Part shown: in pieces, positions 36,906-45,753 of the stretch
How the letters are laid out: every line of letters begins with the position of its first letter
Numbering within the stretch: the stretch's first letter is position 1
Assembly (NCBI RefSeq): GCF_000378765.1
Contig: NZ_KB905345.1
Span: forward strand, 242,459 to 306,458
Length of the DNA: 64,000 nucleotides
Origin: Psychroflexus tropicus DSM 15496
GTDB lineage: Bacteria; Bacteroidota; Bacteroidia; Flavobacteriales; Flavobacteriaceae
Direction of reading: 5' to 3'
Notes under the pieces: generated by a model
Seen by the model: only the letters and a program-made list of their open reading frames with translations
Databases searched by the model: none
Told to the model about the DNA's origin: nothing
Translations under genes and position numbers: made by a program

Positions 36906-38627
36906 ATGAGTTCTATCCTAGATAAAGCTAAATCTTGGCTATCCAACACATTCGATAACAACACTGTTGAAGAAGTTAGATCTTTAATGGACAACAACCC
37001 TAAAATGCTGGAGGAAAGTTTTTTTCAAAATTTAAGTTTTGGAACTGGTGGAATGCGCGGGGTGATGGGTGTGGGAACCAACAGAATAAATAAATATACT
37101 TTAGGAAAGAATACACAAGGAATTTCGAATTATTTGAAATCTGTGTTTCCCGATGAAAAGTTGAAGGTCGTCATTGCTTACGATTGTAGACATAACAGCA
37201 AAAAATTTGCTCATCAGGTGGCCGACGTATTTTCGGCCAACGGAATACATGTTTATATTTTTCCAGAATTAAGACCTACTCCCCTTTTATCTTATTCTGT
37301 AAGACATCTTGAATGTCAGTGTGGAATTATGCTTACCGCGAGTCACAATCCTCCAGAGTACAATGGTTATAAAGTATACTGGGAAGATGGCGGGCAGTTG
37401 GTACCCCCACAGGACAAGGAAATTATTTCAGAAATCAATAGTTTAGACTTTACAGATATTAATTTTGAAGGAAATTCTGAATTGATAACTGTTTTAGATA
37501 GTTCTGTTGAAGATGCTTACATTAAAAAAGCGGTTGAAAAGGTAAGTTTTGATTTATCCGCTAATATCAAAAGTGATCTAAATATTACCTTCACATCTTT
37601 GCACGGTACAGCGATTACCACTGTTCCAAAATTACTGGATAAAGCAGGTTATACCAACCTTCATTTGGTTGAATCTCAGTCTGAACCTGATCCAGATTTT
37701 TCAACTGTAAAATCTCCAAATCCCGAGGAGCCCGAAGCTTTGGAATTGGCGATACAACTTGCCAAAGAAAAAGGAAGCGATTTGGTTATTGGAACCGATC
37801 CTGATGCCGATAGGCTTGGTGTAGCTGTAAGAGACAAAAGTGGAGAGCTAAGCCTGCTTAATGGAAATCAGACCATGGTACTGATGACTTGGTTCTTACT
37901 TGACAAAATGAAAAAAAATGATAGCCTTAACGACTCTCACTTCGTTGCTTCTACAATAGTTTCAACCCCCTTGATGAAAGTTTTAACTGAAGCTTACGGA
38001 GTTAAGTATATGGAGAGTCTTACAGGTTTTAAGTGGATCGCAAAACTCATTAAGGATCATCCAAGCCAAAATCACATTGGGGGTGGAGAAGAAAGCTTTG
38101 GCTACATGGTTGGTGATTTCGTAAGAGATAAGGATGCCAACACAGCAATTTTATTGGTCTGTGAAATGGCCGCTGAGCTTAAAGCTAACGGCACTTCGGT
38201 CTTCGAGAAGCTTATAGAAATTTATAAAGATCATGGTTTCTTTAAGGAACACCTCGTATCTCTTGTAAAGAAAGGCATTGAAGGAGCAGAAGAAATCAAA
38301 GAGAAAATGATTCAGCTTAGAAATAATCCACCAAAAGAAATTGCTGGCGAGAAAGTGGTTCTCGTTGAAGATTATCTGAGCTCAAAGGCTGAGAATTTAC
38401 AGACCCATGAGACCTATGATATTGAAATTCCGAAGTCAAACGTTTTGATTTTTTATACCGAAAACGGAACAAAAGTCGCAGCAAGACCTAGCGGAACAGA
38501 GCCTAAAATAAAGTTTTACATCAGTGTAAATACTACACTATCTCAAACTTCAGATTTTGAAAAGGTAGAACAAGTTTTAGATTCCAAAATAAAAGAAATA
38601 CAAACAGACTTAGGATTGACTGAATAA
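36906..38627 (+). CDS. Phosphoglucomutase/phosphomannomutase family phosphosugar mutase
   Basis: A 573-residue alpha-D-phosphohexomutase that interconverts 1- and 6-phosphosugars for glycan and nucleotide-sugar synthesis. All four domains are recognisable: the FGTGGMRGVMG entry near residue 44, the phosphoserine loop in TASHNPPEYNGYKVYW near residue 144, the metal loop GTDPDADRLGVAV, the sugar-binding GGGEESFGYMVGD and the phosphate-binding ARPSGTEPKIKFYI near the C-terminus. The length fits the PGM2-like branch. Glucose or mannose preference is not decidable here. Confidence 0.93.
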   Translation: MSSILDKAKSWLSNTFDNNTVEEVRSLMDNNPKMLEESFFQNLSFGTGGMRGVMGVGTNRINKYTLGKNTQGISNYLKSVFPDEKLKVVIAYDCRHNSKKFAHQVADVFSANGIHVYIFPELRPTPLLSYSVRHLECQCGIMLTASHNPPEYNGYKVYWEDGGQLVPPQDKEIISEINSLDFTDINFEGNSELITVLDSSVEDAYIKKAVEKVSFDLSANIKSDLNITFTSLHGTAITTVPKLLDKAGYTNLHLVESQSEPDPDFSTVKSPNPEEPEALELAIQLAKEKGSDLVIGTDPDADRLGVAVRDKSGELSLLNGNQTMVLMTWFLLDKMKKNDSLNDSHFVASTIVSTPLMKVLTEAYGVKYMESLTGFKWIAKLIKDHPSQNHIGGGEESFGYMVGDFVRDKDANTAILLVCEMAAELKANGTSVFEKLIEIYKDHGFFKEHLVSLVKKGIEGAEEIKEKMIQLRNNPPKEIAGEKVVLVEDYLSSKAENLQTHETYDIEIPKSNVLIFYTENGTKVAARPSGTEPKIKFYISVNTTLSQTSDFEKVEQVLDSKIKEIQTDLGLTE

Positions 38628-38632
38628 ATCGT

Positions 38633-40462
38633 ATGACATACTTCAAAAAGATTATCCGCTTTGCGAAACCCTATAAACACTATGCAATATTGAACATTAT
38701 TGCCAATGTGTTCTACGCCCTGTTCAGTGCGCTTTCGTTTATAGCCTTAATACCAATGCTAGATGTTCTGTTCAAAGGTAAAGATGCTGAAAAGATTACG
38801 GAACCGCCAGTATACGAGGGAATAGGAAAAGCTAAAGATTACTTTAAAGACTATTTATCCTTTCAGGTTAATGAAATTGCACAGGATGATGCCTCGATGG
38901 CCTTAGTGTTGGTCATTAGTTTGGTCATTATTTTATTTTTTCTTAAAAATATATCCAATTACATCGCTATGTATTTCATTACCTTTTTAAGAAATGGAGT
39001 ACTTAAAGATTTGAGAAACGCCTTGTATAAAAAAACCATCGAGCTTCCTTTATCTCACTATTCTGAAAAGCGTAAAGGAGACACCATTGCAAGAGTTACC
39101 AGTGACGTCTTAGAAATACAACATTCTTTTTTATCCATTTTAGAATTGATAGTAAGAGAACCCTTAACCATTTTATTCACCATAGGGGCGATGTTATTCA
39201 TCAGTGTCGAGTTAACTATATTTGTGTTCATTTTTATTCCTATCTCTGGTTTTATCATTTCACTGATCGGAAAATCCTTGAAGAAGAAATCAGACAAAGT
39301 TCAGCAGGAACAAGGCACGTTTTTATCGATCCTTGAAGAAACCCTTGGAGGTTTAAAAATCATTAAAGGTTTCAATGCAGAATCTATCTTTTATAATAAA
39401 TTCAAAGCTTCAACTCAGAATTTTTACAACTTCTCAAATTCACTTTTAAATCGACAAAATCTGGCTTCACCAGCAAGTGAATTTTTAGGAATTACTGTAA
39501 TTGCTGTTTTATTGTGGTATGGAGGAAGAATGGTATTGCTAGAAGGTAGTCTAGATGGAAGTACATTCATCGCCTATATGGGATTGGCCTATAACATTTT
39601 GACGCCTGCAAAAGGAATTTCAAAAGCTTCGTATAATGTAAAAAAAGGTAATGCAGCCGCAGAACGTGTTCTTGATATTTTAGAAACTGAAAATACCATT
39701 CAGGATGACATCAATGCGAAAAAAAAGGAAGATTTTAACTCAGAGTTGACTTTAAAAAATATTTCCTTTAAATACGAACAAGAATATGTGCTGAAAAATT
39801 TTAATGCAACCGTCAAGAAAGGAAAAACCATTGCTTTAGTCGGTCAATCGGGAAGTGGTAAGTCTACCATCGCAAACCTGGTGACTCGATTTTATGATCT
39901 AGAAGAAGGTGAGATTAAAATTGACGGCGTCAATATCAAAAAAATAAAACAAAGTTCATTAAGGAATTTAATGGGTCTGGTCACTCAAGATTCAATTCTT
40001 TTTAATGACACAGTCAAAGAGAATCTAAAGATTGGGAAGCCGGATGCTTCTGATGACGAATTATTTGAAGCACTGAAAATTGCAAATGCGTTCGACTTTG
40101 TCATGACTTTACCCAAAGGCCTGGACACGAATATTGGAGATAGCGGAGGAAAATTGAGTGGAGGCCAAAAGCAAAGAATTTCTATTGCTAGAGCTGTGCT
40201 AAAAAATCCTCCAATTATGATTCTGGATGAAGCTACATCTGCATTAGATACCGAAAGTGAACAGCTGGTCCAAAAGGCCTTAGAAAACATGATGCAAAAC
40301 AGGACTTCAATTGTGATTGCCCACCGATTATCTACCATCAAAAATGCTGATAACATTTTAGTGATGCATCAGGGAGAAATTGTGGAACAGGGAAAACATG
40401 ATAAGTTGATGTCTGCTGATGGTATATATAGAAAGTTGGTTAATATGCAATCTTTTGAATAA
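38633..40462 (+). CDS. ABC exporter with fused permease and ATPase (MsbA-like)
   Basis: A 609-residue half-transporter. Six transmembrane helices cover about residues 15-330, with an ABC ATPase from 365. Walker A is GQSGSGKST near 405, the signature LSGGQKQR near 508, Walker B IMILDEATSALD and the H-loop AHRLST. It acts as an inner-membrane homodimer. By family it is a lipid or lipid A/oligosaccharide flippase; the neighbouring phosphosugar mutase and GT2 gene support an envelope lipid role. It could alternatively be a drug exporter. The sigma gene follows 6 bases after its stop. Confidence 0.9.
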   Translation: MTYFKKIIRFAKPYKHYAILNIIANVFYALFSALSFIALIPMLDVLFKGKDAEKITEPPVYEGIGKAKDYFKDYLSFQVNEIAQDDASMALVLVISLVIILFFLKNISNYIAMYFITFLRNGVLKDLRNALYKKTIELPLSHYSEKRKGDTIARVTSDVLEIQHSFLSILELIVREPLTILFTIGAMLFISVELTIFVFIFIPISGFIISLIGKSLKKKSDKVQQEQGTFLSILEETLGGLKIIKGFNAESIFYNKFKASTQNFYNFSNSLLNRQNLASPASEFLGITVIAVLLWYGGRMVLLEGSLDGSTFIAYMGLAYNILTPAKGISKASYNVKKGNAAAERVLDILETENTIQDDINAKKKEDFNSELTLKNISFKYEQEYVLKNFNATVKKGKTIALVGQSGSGKSTIANLVTRFYDLEEGEIKIDGVNIKKIKQSSLRNLMGLVTQDSILFNDTVKENLKIGKPDASDDELFEALKIANAFDFVMTLPKGLDTNIGDSGGKLSGGQKQRISIARAVLKNPPIMILDEATSALDTESEQLVQKALENMMQNRTSIVIAHRLSTIKNADNILVMHQGEIVEQGKHDKLMSADGIYRKLVNMQSFE

Positions 40463-40468
40463 GTAGTT

Positions 40469-41008
40469 TTGAAAGAACAGGAAATCATAGAGAATTTACA
40501 AAAAGGAATCAAGACTGATGAATCCTTTCAGGCTCTTATTTCTGAACACAAAGTAAGATTATACTGGCATATCAGAACCTTAGTGAAGATTCACGAAGAC
40601 TCCGACGACGTTTTACAAAATACATTTATCAAAGTTTATAAAAACATCAAATCCTTTAAAGGGGAAAGCAAACTCTTTAGCTGGATGTACCGTATAGCAA
40701 CCAACGAATCGATTACATTTTTGAATAAGAAGGCTAAGAAAATGAAACTGTCAGACCAGGAATTAAATGATTATCTTATAGATTCTTTAGAAAGTGACGT
40801 CTATTTTGAAGGGAATGCCATTCAACTTCAACTGCAAAAAGCAATAGAAACTCTTCCTGAGCAGCAAAAGATAGTGTTTAATATGAGATACTTTGAAGAA
40901 ATACCTTACGAAGAAATGTCGGAAATACTAGATTCCAGTGTAGGCGCGCTAAAGTCTAACTACCACCATGCCAGAAAGAAAGTTGAAAAATTTTTGAAAG
41001 AGGGTTAA
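40469..41008 (+). CDS. ECF-type sigma factor
   Basis: A 179-residue sigma-70 family protein that begins with TTG (KEQEIIENLQKG follows), 6 bases after the exporter gene. Region 2 shows EDSDDVLQNTFIKVYKNI and the -10 contact stretch KLFSWMYRIATNESITFLNKK. Region 4 shows LPEQQKIVFNMRYFEEIPYEEMSEILDSSVGALKSNYHHARKK. It heads a triplet with a one-span membrane protein and a periplasmic protein, which suggests a signal-responsive sigma unit with a membrane-bound regulator. Confidence 0.92.
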   Translation: MKEQEIIENLQKGIKTDESFQALISEHKVRLYWHIRTLVKIHEDSDDVLQNTFIKVYKNIKSFKGESKLFSWMYRIATNESITFLNKKAKKMKLSDQELNDYLIDSLESDVYFEGNAIQLQLQKAIETLPEQQKIVFNMRYFEEIPYEEMSEILDSSVGALKSNYHHARKKVEKFLKEG

Positions 41009-41039
41009 ACCTTTAATATATAAGCAAGTCTAATTAGTG

Positions 41040-41540
41040 ATGAAAGCATCTAAAAACACAAAAGAAAATAAACTGGGATTTAAGGTGCCTAAAGGTTATT
41101 TTGAATCTTTAGAAGCTTCAGTACTTAATGAAGTTAAGACTGATCATATGACAAAAAAATCTGGATTTAAAGTCCCTAAAACTTACTTTTCAGATTTTAA
41201 TGTCGATATGCCGGTTGAGGCGAACGATGTTAAGCTTATACCTTTTAATCCATGGAAAAAATGGGTTGCAGCAGCCTCTATTGTTGTTGCTGCTGTTACA
41301 GGTGCATTTTATATTGATAGTATTAGTGTAGAAAAAAACATTCAATTTTCTGATTTGGACAATGACATGATTGAGCGTTATTTAGAATACAATCTAGAAT
41401 CTCCAGACGAATTTATCGACTATAATTCTACCTCGATAAAAAAGAATTTGGAGTCCAATATTTCTGAATTAGATGATGAAGATATTTTTGAATACTTAGA
41501 TGATAAACTTGAAGAACAAGACTATAATAATGAAGATTAA
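41040..41540 (+). CDS. Single-span membrane protein, candidate anti-sigma partner
   Basis: A 166-residue protein with one hydrophobic helix near residues 76-97 (WVAAASIVVAAVTGAFYI). The cytoplasmic side carries two copies of a short motif: GFKVPKGYFESLE near residue 13 and GFKVPKTYFSDF near residue 40. The C-terminal side is highly acidic (SELDDEDIFEYLDDKLEEQD). Similar FKVPxxYF proteins occur beside ECF sigma genes in flavobacteria. Position and topology suggest an anti-sigma role, but it lacks a recognised zinc anti-sigma domain. The ATG at 41040 is preferred over the GTG at 41037. It overlaps the next gene by 11 bases. Confidence 0.78.
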   Translation: MKASKNTKENKLGFKVPKGYFESLEASVLNEVKTDHMTKKSGFKVPKTYFSDFNVDMPVEANDVKLIPFNPWKKWVAAASIVVAAVTGAFYIDSISVEKNIQFSDLDNDMIERYLEYNLESPDEFIDYNSTSIKKNLESNISELDDEDIFEYLDDKLEEQDYNNED

Positions 41541-41976
41541 ACACTTTTTAATTCTGCTGATGGCTTTTTGCTTCAGTCAGATCGGGATGGCTCAAAATTC
41601 TGAGGCAGAAAAGATAGAACAGCTTAAAATTGCTTTTTTCACTGAAGAACTCAACTTGTCCACTAGTGAAGCCAAGCGCTTTTGGCCTGTGTATACCAAA
41701 TACAACAAAAAATACGATAAGCTGAGATCTAATGAATGGGAATCGATCAAGTCGAGATTAAGCAAGGTAAAGTCACTTTCCGAGTCAGAATCGCAGGCTT
41801 TACTTCAAGACTACATGGCGTATAAGAGGTCTCGTGTAGAATACAGGGAAGAATTTGTAGAAAGCTTAAAAGACGTCATTACTCCAAAGCAAATTATGAT
41901 GCTTAAAAAAGCAGAGTACGACTTCAATAAAAAACTTTTGAAACAATATCAATCTGACAAGTCATCTAAAGACTAA
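41530..41976 (+). CDS. Periplasmic protein of the ECF-sigma triplet (sensor-like)
   Basis: A 148-residue protein with a signal peptide (residues 1-20, FLILLMAFCFSQIGMAQ). The mature part is helical and charged, with EKIEQLKIAFFTEELNLSTSEAKRFWPVYTKYNKKYDKL, the pattern of bacteroidete proteins annotated as sensors of ECF-type sigma factors; the helical fold recalls CpxP/Spy-like proteins. The start at 41530 overlaps the membrane-protein gene, implying coupled translation. Sensory function is inferred from the neighbourhood, not shown. Confidence 0.8.
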   Translation: MKIKHFLILLMAFCFSQIGMAQNSEAEKIEQLKIAFFTEELNLSTSEAKRFWPVYTKYNKKYDKLRSNEWESIKSRLSKVKSLSESESQALLQDYMAYKRSRVEYREEFVESLKDVITPKQIMMLKKAEYDFNKKLLKQYQSDKSSKD

Positions 41977-41981
41977 ATATC

Positions 41982-41989
41982 TATTTTTG
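41982..41989 (+). promoter_or_regulatory. -7 element TATTTTTG for the RsmB-type gene
   Basis: Exact TAnnTTTG match just 5 bases after the preceding stop codon and 17 before the ATG at 42007. Confidence 0.5.
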
Positions 41990-42006
41990 CAGATTAAATT
42001 ATAATC

Positions 42007-43218
42007 ATGCGCTTACATAGAAATTTAGTTTTCGCCGTCATAGACACCTTACACCTCATCTTTAACGAAGGCAAATACGCTGACAAAGAGATATCTAACA
42101 CCTTAAAAAGAGATAAACGCTGGGGTTCCAGAGATAGAGGCTTCATTGCCGAAACGACTTACGATATTGTAAGATGGAAAAGACTTTACTCTGAAATTGC
42201 AGATGTAAATGAACCGTTCTCCAGACCAAATCTTTTTCGATTATTTACCGTATGGGCAACCTTGAGAGGTATCGAAATACCGGATTGGAAACAGTTTGAA
42301 GATACGCCTACCAGACGAATAAAAGGTCGCTTCGATGAATTGTCTAAAATCACAAAATATTCTGAATCTATCCCTGACTGGATGGATGAGCTAGGTCGCA
42401 AAGAACTAGGTAAACTATGGGAGGAAGAAATTAAAGCCCTGAATGAGCAAGCCAAAGTAATTTTAAGAACTAATACACTAAAAGTCACTCCGAAGAAGCT
42501 TCAAATACAATTAGACGAAGAATTTATTCCAACAAAACCCATAAAAGGCTATCCAGAAGCGCTTGAATTGTATGAAAGGGCAGATGTATTTAAAACTGAT
42601 GCTTTTAAAAAGGGCTATTTTGAAGTTCAGGATGCCTCTTCTCAAAAAGTGGCTCATGCCCTCAACCTAGAGCCAGGAATGCGGGTCATTGATGCTTGTG
42701 CAGGAGCAGGAGGAAAATCCTTACATATGGCCGCACTGATGCAGAATAAAGGACAAGTTATTGCTATGGATATTTTCTCCAACAAGCTGAAAGAATTGAA
42801 GCGCAGAGCTAAACGTGCCGGAGCACATAATATAGAAACTCGTCTAATTGACTCTACTAAAGTCATCAAAAAATTGAATGAGTCTGCAGATAGAGTCCTT
42901 ATTGATGCACCGTGTACTGGTTTAGGTGTATTAAGACGTAACCCAGATGCCAAATGGAAATTGTCCCCAGAATTCTTAGCTGATATTAAGAAAAAACAGC
43001 AACAGCTACTTCAAAACTACAGTAAAATGCTAAAGCCTGGAGGATTACTTGTATATGCCACTTGCTCAGTTTTACCTTCAGAAAATCAACTTCAGGTACA
43101 AGAGTTTTTAAATTCAGAATCGGGCGATGGTTTTCAACTTCAAAAGGACGAAAAAATACTAGCTCACAAATCGGGTTTCGACGGTTTTTATTTTGCTGTT
43201 CTCAAAAAATCTAAATAA
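42007..43218 (+). CDS. RsmB/NOP-family RNA (cytosine-5-)methyltransferase
   Basis: A 403-residue SAM-dependent m5C methyltransferase for RNA. The N-terminal helical region (about 1-150) resembles the NusB-like part of RsmB. The catalytic core shows VIDACAGAGGKSLHMAALM for SAM binding near residue 224, DRVLIDAPCTGLGVLRRNPD with the first cysteine near 303, and LLVYATCSVLPSENQLQV with the catalytic cysteine near 353. Its target (16S C967 in E. coli) is inferred. The endonuclease gene starts at the base after its stop codon. Confidence 0.92.
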   Translation: MRLHRNLVFAVIDTLHLIFNEGKYADKEISNTLKRDKRWGSRDRGFIAETTYDIVRWKRLYSEIADVNEPFSRPNLFRLFTVWATLRGIEIPDWKQFEDTPTRRIKGRFDELSKITKYSESIPDWMDELGRKELGKLWEEEIKALNEQAKVILRTNTLKVTPKKLQIQLDEEFIPTKPIKGYPEALELYERADVFKTDAFKKGYFEVQDASSQKVAHALNLEPGMRVIDACAGAGGKSLHMAALMQNKGQVIAMDIFSNKLKELKRRAKRAGAHNIETRLIDSTKVIKKLNESADRVLIDAPCTGLGVLRRNPDAKWKLSPEFLADIKKKQQQLLQNYSKMLKPGGLLVYATCSVLPSENQLQVQEFLNSESGDGFQLQKDEKILAHKSGFDGFYFAVLKKSK

Positions 43219-45132
43219 ATGAAAAACAGCCTTATCCTCCTCTTCGTTTTGTCTTTCACCCTGGGTTTCTCTCAAGCTCCAGAAGGATACTACTCCAACA
43301 CCCAAGGACTCAATGGATTTCAACTAAAAAGTGCCTTGAAGGTTTGCATTGATGATATAGATGATTTTAATGGATTTCCGATCCATCAGGATCAAGGATA
43401 TGCTGCCCTGTATGATGCCTATGCCACAGAAAACAGTGGAGATACCGATGATTATTTTGAAGAAGATGGTACAGTATTAGACATGTATTCTGAAATTATA
43501 GCCGGTGCGGATGATTATAATTATGAGCATTTTCAAAATAATTGCGGAAATTATTCAGATGAAGGAGATTGCTACAATCGAGAGCATTTAGTACCACAGT
43601 CCACCTTCAATAGTGCCTCTCCAATGCGAAATGATTATTTTCATGTGGTACCTTCGGACGGAGCAGTAAACGGAGCAAGAGGCAGTTTTCCCTTTGGTGA
43701 GGTCACCAATCCAACTTACACATCTTCAAATGGCTCTAAAAGAGGTCCCAATGTTTTTCCTGGGTATTTAGGTATTGTTTTTGAACCCATAGATGAATTT
43801 AAAGGAGATATCGCCAGATCTGTCTTATACTTTGCTATTAGGTATGAAGATGAATTTAATTCTAGCTGGAGTAGCAATCAGGTCCTGGCTGACAATCCAC
43901 AAGATTTTTTTGTGGAATGGTATATCAACCTATTGGTCTCATGGCATCTCCAGGACCCGGTTAGTCAAAGGGAGATCGACAGAAATAATAATGGATTCCA
44001 ATTCCAGTCAAACAGAAATCCTCTCATTGATCATCCAGAGTTTGTACTTAGGATCTGGGGAGATTTTATGGATGATGAGGCTCCAACCCCGCCAACAAAT
44101 CTGCAGGCCAATCAAATCACAAATTCAAGTGTTGAGCTTTCATGGACACCATCAGAAGATAATGTAGCCGTTGCTAGATATATAATAGAACAGGACGATG
44201 TAGAGATAGGAACCTCTCCATCAAATCAGTCAAATTTTACGGTTGAAGACTTAAATGCAGAAACACTTTATAATTTTAGAGTTTATGCTGTAGATCAGGG
44301 CGATAATTTTTCGGAGTACAGTAACGAAATTGAAATAACGACTTTAGCAGATCCTAATTATCTTATAAACGAAGATTTCGATGACTGTGAAAATGGGATA
44401 GATCATTTTGTATCTATCAGCGAGGTAAGCAGTCTCAATTGGGGATGTGTTCCTACTTTTGGAGAAAATGGTTCAGGAGGATACCAGATGAATGGATTTC
44501 TAGGAGGACAAGTCCAAAGTTTAGATTGGCTCATCACGAGTCATCCATTAAATTTTGATATCTATGAGCAGGAAAGATTGAGCCTATGGGCTGCTGCTTC
44601 CTTTGGAAACTCAAAGCTTGAACTTCTCTATTCTACAGCTTACAATGGAAATGAAAATCCGTCAAATTTTGAATGGCAAGAAATCCCCAATATCAATATA
44701 CCTCGTCACCCAGAAGGCGATAATTCGCTATTTACATATGAAGCACAATCAATTGATATTTCAGAACTAAGTGGAGAAAACGTATATGTTGCCTTTAGAT
44801 ACAATACAACCAATGGAGATGAAGCAACACGATGGACTATCGATAACTTCAGTATTACTGGAGAAAGCCTATTATCAAATGCTGAATTCGAAGAACAATT
44901 TGATTTTACTTTGTATCCAAATCCAAGTGAAAGTGGACGCTTTTATCTGAATTTTTCATCCACAGGTCTCAAATCTATTAAAGTTTATGATATCGCTGGA
45001 AAAGAAGTCTTCAGTAAAACTACTTATCAAAAGCGATACATGGCTAATCTTAGTCAACTGCCAAAAGGAATTTATTTTATAAAAATTAATCAAGATTTAA
45101 ATTCAAAAGTCAAACGATTAATTTTAAACTAA
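43219..45132 (+). CDS. Secreted endonuclease I with fibronectin III domain and T9SS sorting domain
   Basis: A 637-residue secreted nuclease. Signal peptide 1-18 (LILLFVLSFTLGFSQ). The EndA/NucM domain (about 25-270) shows NREHLVPQSTFN near residue 121 and NDYFHVVPSDGAVNGARGS, the beta-beta-alpha-metal-type catalytic region. A fibronectin type III domain follows (about 290-376, APTPPTNLQANQITNSSVEL). Next comes a jellyroll-like region (about 380-560). The C-terminal ~75 residues are a type A T9SS signal (FTLYPNPSESGRFYLNF, KVYDIAGKEVF, LPKGIYFIKI). It probably degrades extracellular DNA and is surface-attached or released. It abuts the RsmB-type gene. Confidence 0.93.
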   Translation: MKNSLILLFVLSFTLGFSQAPEGYYSNTQGLNGFQLKSALKVCIDDIDDFNGFPIHQDQGYAALYDAYATENSGDTDDYFEEDGTVLDMYSEIIAGADDYNYEHFQNNCGNYSDEGDCYNREHLVPQSTFNSASPMRNDYFHVVPSDGAVNGARGSFPFGEVTNPTYTSSNGSKRGPNVFPGYLGIVFEPIDEFKGDIARSVLYFAIRYEDEFNSSWSSNQVLADNPQDFFVEWYINLLVSWHLQDPVSQREIDRNNNGFQFQSNRNPLIDHPEFVLRIWGDFMDDEAPTPPTNLQANQITNSSVELSWTPSEDNVAVARYIIEQDDVEIGTSPSNQSNFTVEDLNAETLYNFRVYAVDQGDNFSEYSNEIEITTLADPNYLINEDFDDCENGIDHFVSISEVSSLNWGCVPTFGENGSGGYQMNGFLGGQVQSLDWLITSHPLNFDIYEQERLSLWAAASFGNSKLELLYSTAYNGNENPSNFEWQEIPNINIPRHPEGDNSLFTYEAQSIDISELSGENVYVAFRYNTTNGDEATRWTIDNFSITGESLLSNAEFEEQFDFTLYPNPSESGRFYLNFSSTGLKSIKVYDIAGKEVFSKTTYQKRYMANLSQLPKGIYFIKINQDLNSKVKRLILN

Positions 45133-45159
45133 AAAAGACCAGATAAATCTGGTCTTTTT
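45131..45159 (+). terminator. Terminator of the endonuclease gene
   Basis: A GACCAGA/TCTGGTC stem with loop TAAA, flanked by A and T runs, overlapping the TAA stop codon. The A and T runs also make it usable from the convergent DUF4168 side. Confidence 0.88.
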
Positions 45160-45180
45160 GATTTGATATTAAAGGCTATT

Positions 45181-45651
45181 TTAGTTTTTCTTCATAGGAT
45201 TATTGCCAGTCTGCATTTTCATCATCATACCTTGCAACTTTTGCTGTAATTCTGGATTTTTTTGAACCTGCGCCCCTATGTCCTGAAATTGTTGAAGAGT
45301 TAAACCCTTTTCTTTCAATTTATTCTCCATTTTTTCTTGAGAACTTTTTTGAATTTCCTGGATTTTAGTCATGGCTGCTTTTTGTTGCTCCATTTCTTCT
45401 TCTGTCGCCTCTACATCCTTTTCCGGATCCATATCAGCTTCATAAATTTCATTAAAGCGTTCTGGAGATAAACCTTCTTTCTCTATTGCTTCAACCATTT
45501 CTTGCTGTATGGCTTGATTGGACATTTGAACACTTTGGTAAGCTTCTGCAAATTTTTTCAATTGAGCATCAGTTACTTGTTCTTGAGCTTGGGCTGAAAC
45601 GGCAAATACAGTAAATAAAAATATGCCGAATGTTGAAATTGCTTTTTTCAT
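45181..45651 (-). CDS. DUF4168 family exported protein
   Basis: A 156-residue protein with a signal peptide (1-22, GIFLFTVFAVSAQAQ). The mature part is helical and rich in Gln, Glu, Lys and Met, with the DUF4168 pattern (VTDAQLKKFAEAYQSV, EGLSPERFNEIYEA, GLTLQQFQDIGAQVQKNPELQ). Function of the family is unknown. It stands alone between convergent endonuclease and upstream mazG. Confidence 0.88.
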   Translation of the reverse strand: MKKAISTFGIFLFTVFAVSAQAQEQVTDAQLKKFAEAYQSVQMSNQAIQQEMVEAIEKEGLSPERFNEIYEADMDPEKDVEATEEEMEQQKAAMTKIQEIQKSSQEKMENKLKEKGLTLQQFQDIGAQVQKNPELQQKLQGMMMKMQTGNNPMKKN

Positions 45652-45753
45652 GATTTAATTATTAAGATTTGTTGCAATATTGCTATTTTTTAAAAGCCTC
45701 CCAAATGAATAGATATATTATTAGAGGGTTTAACTATAAACTTCTAAACTTTA

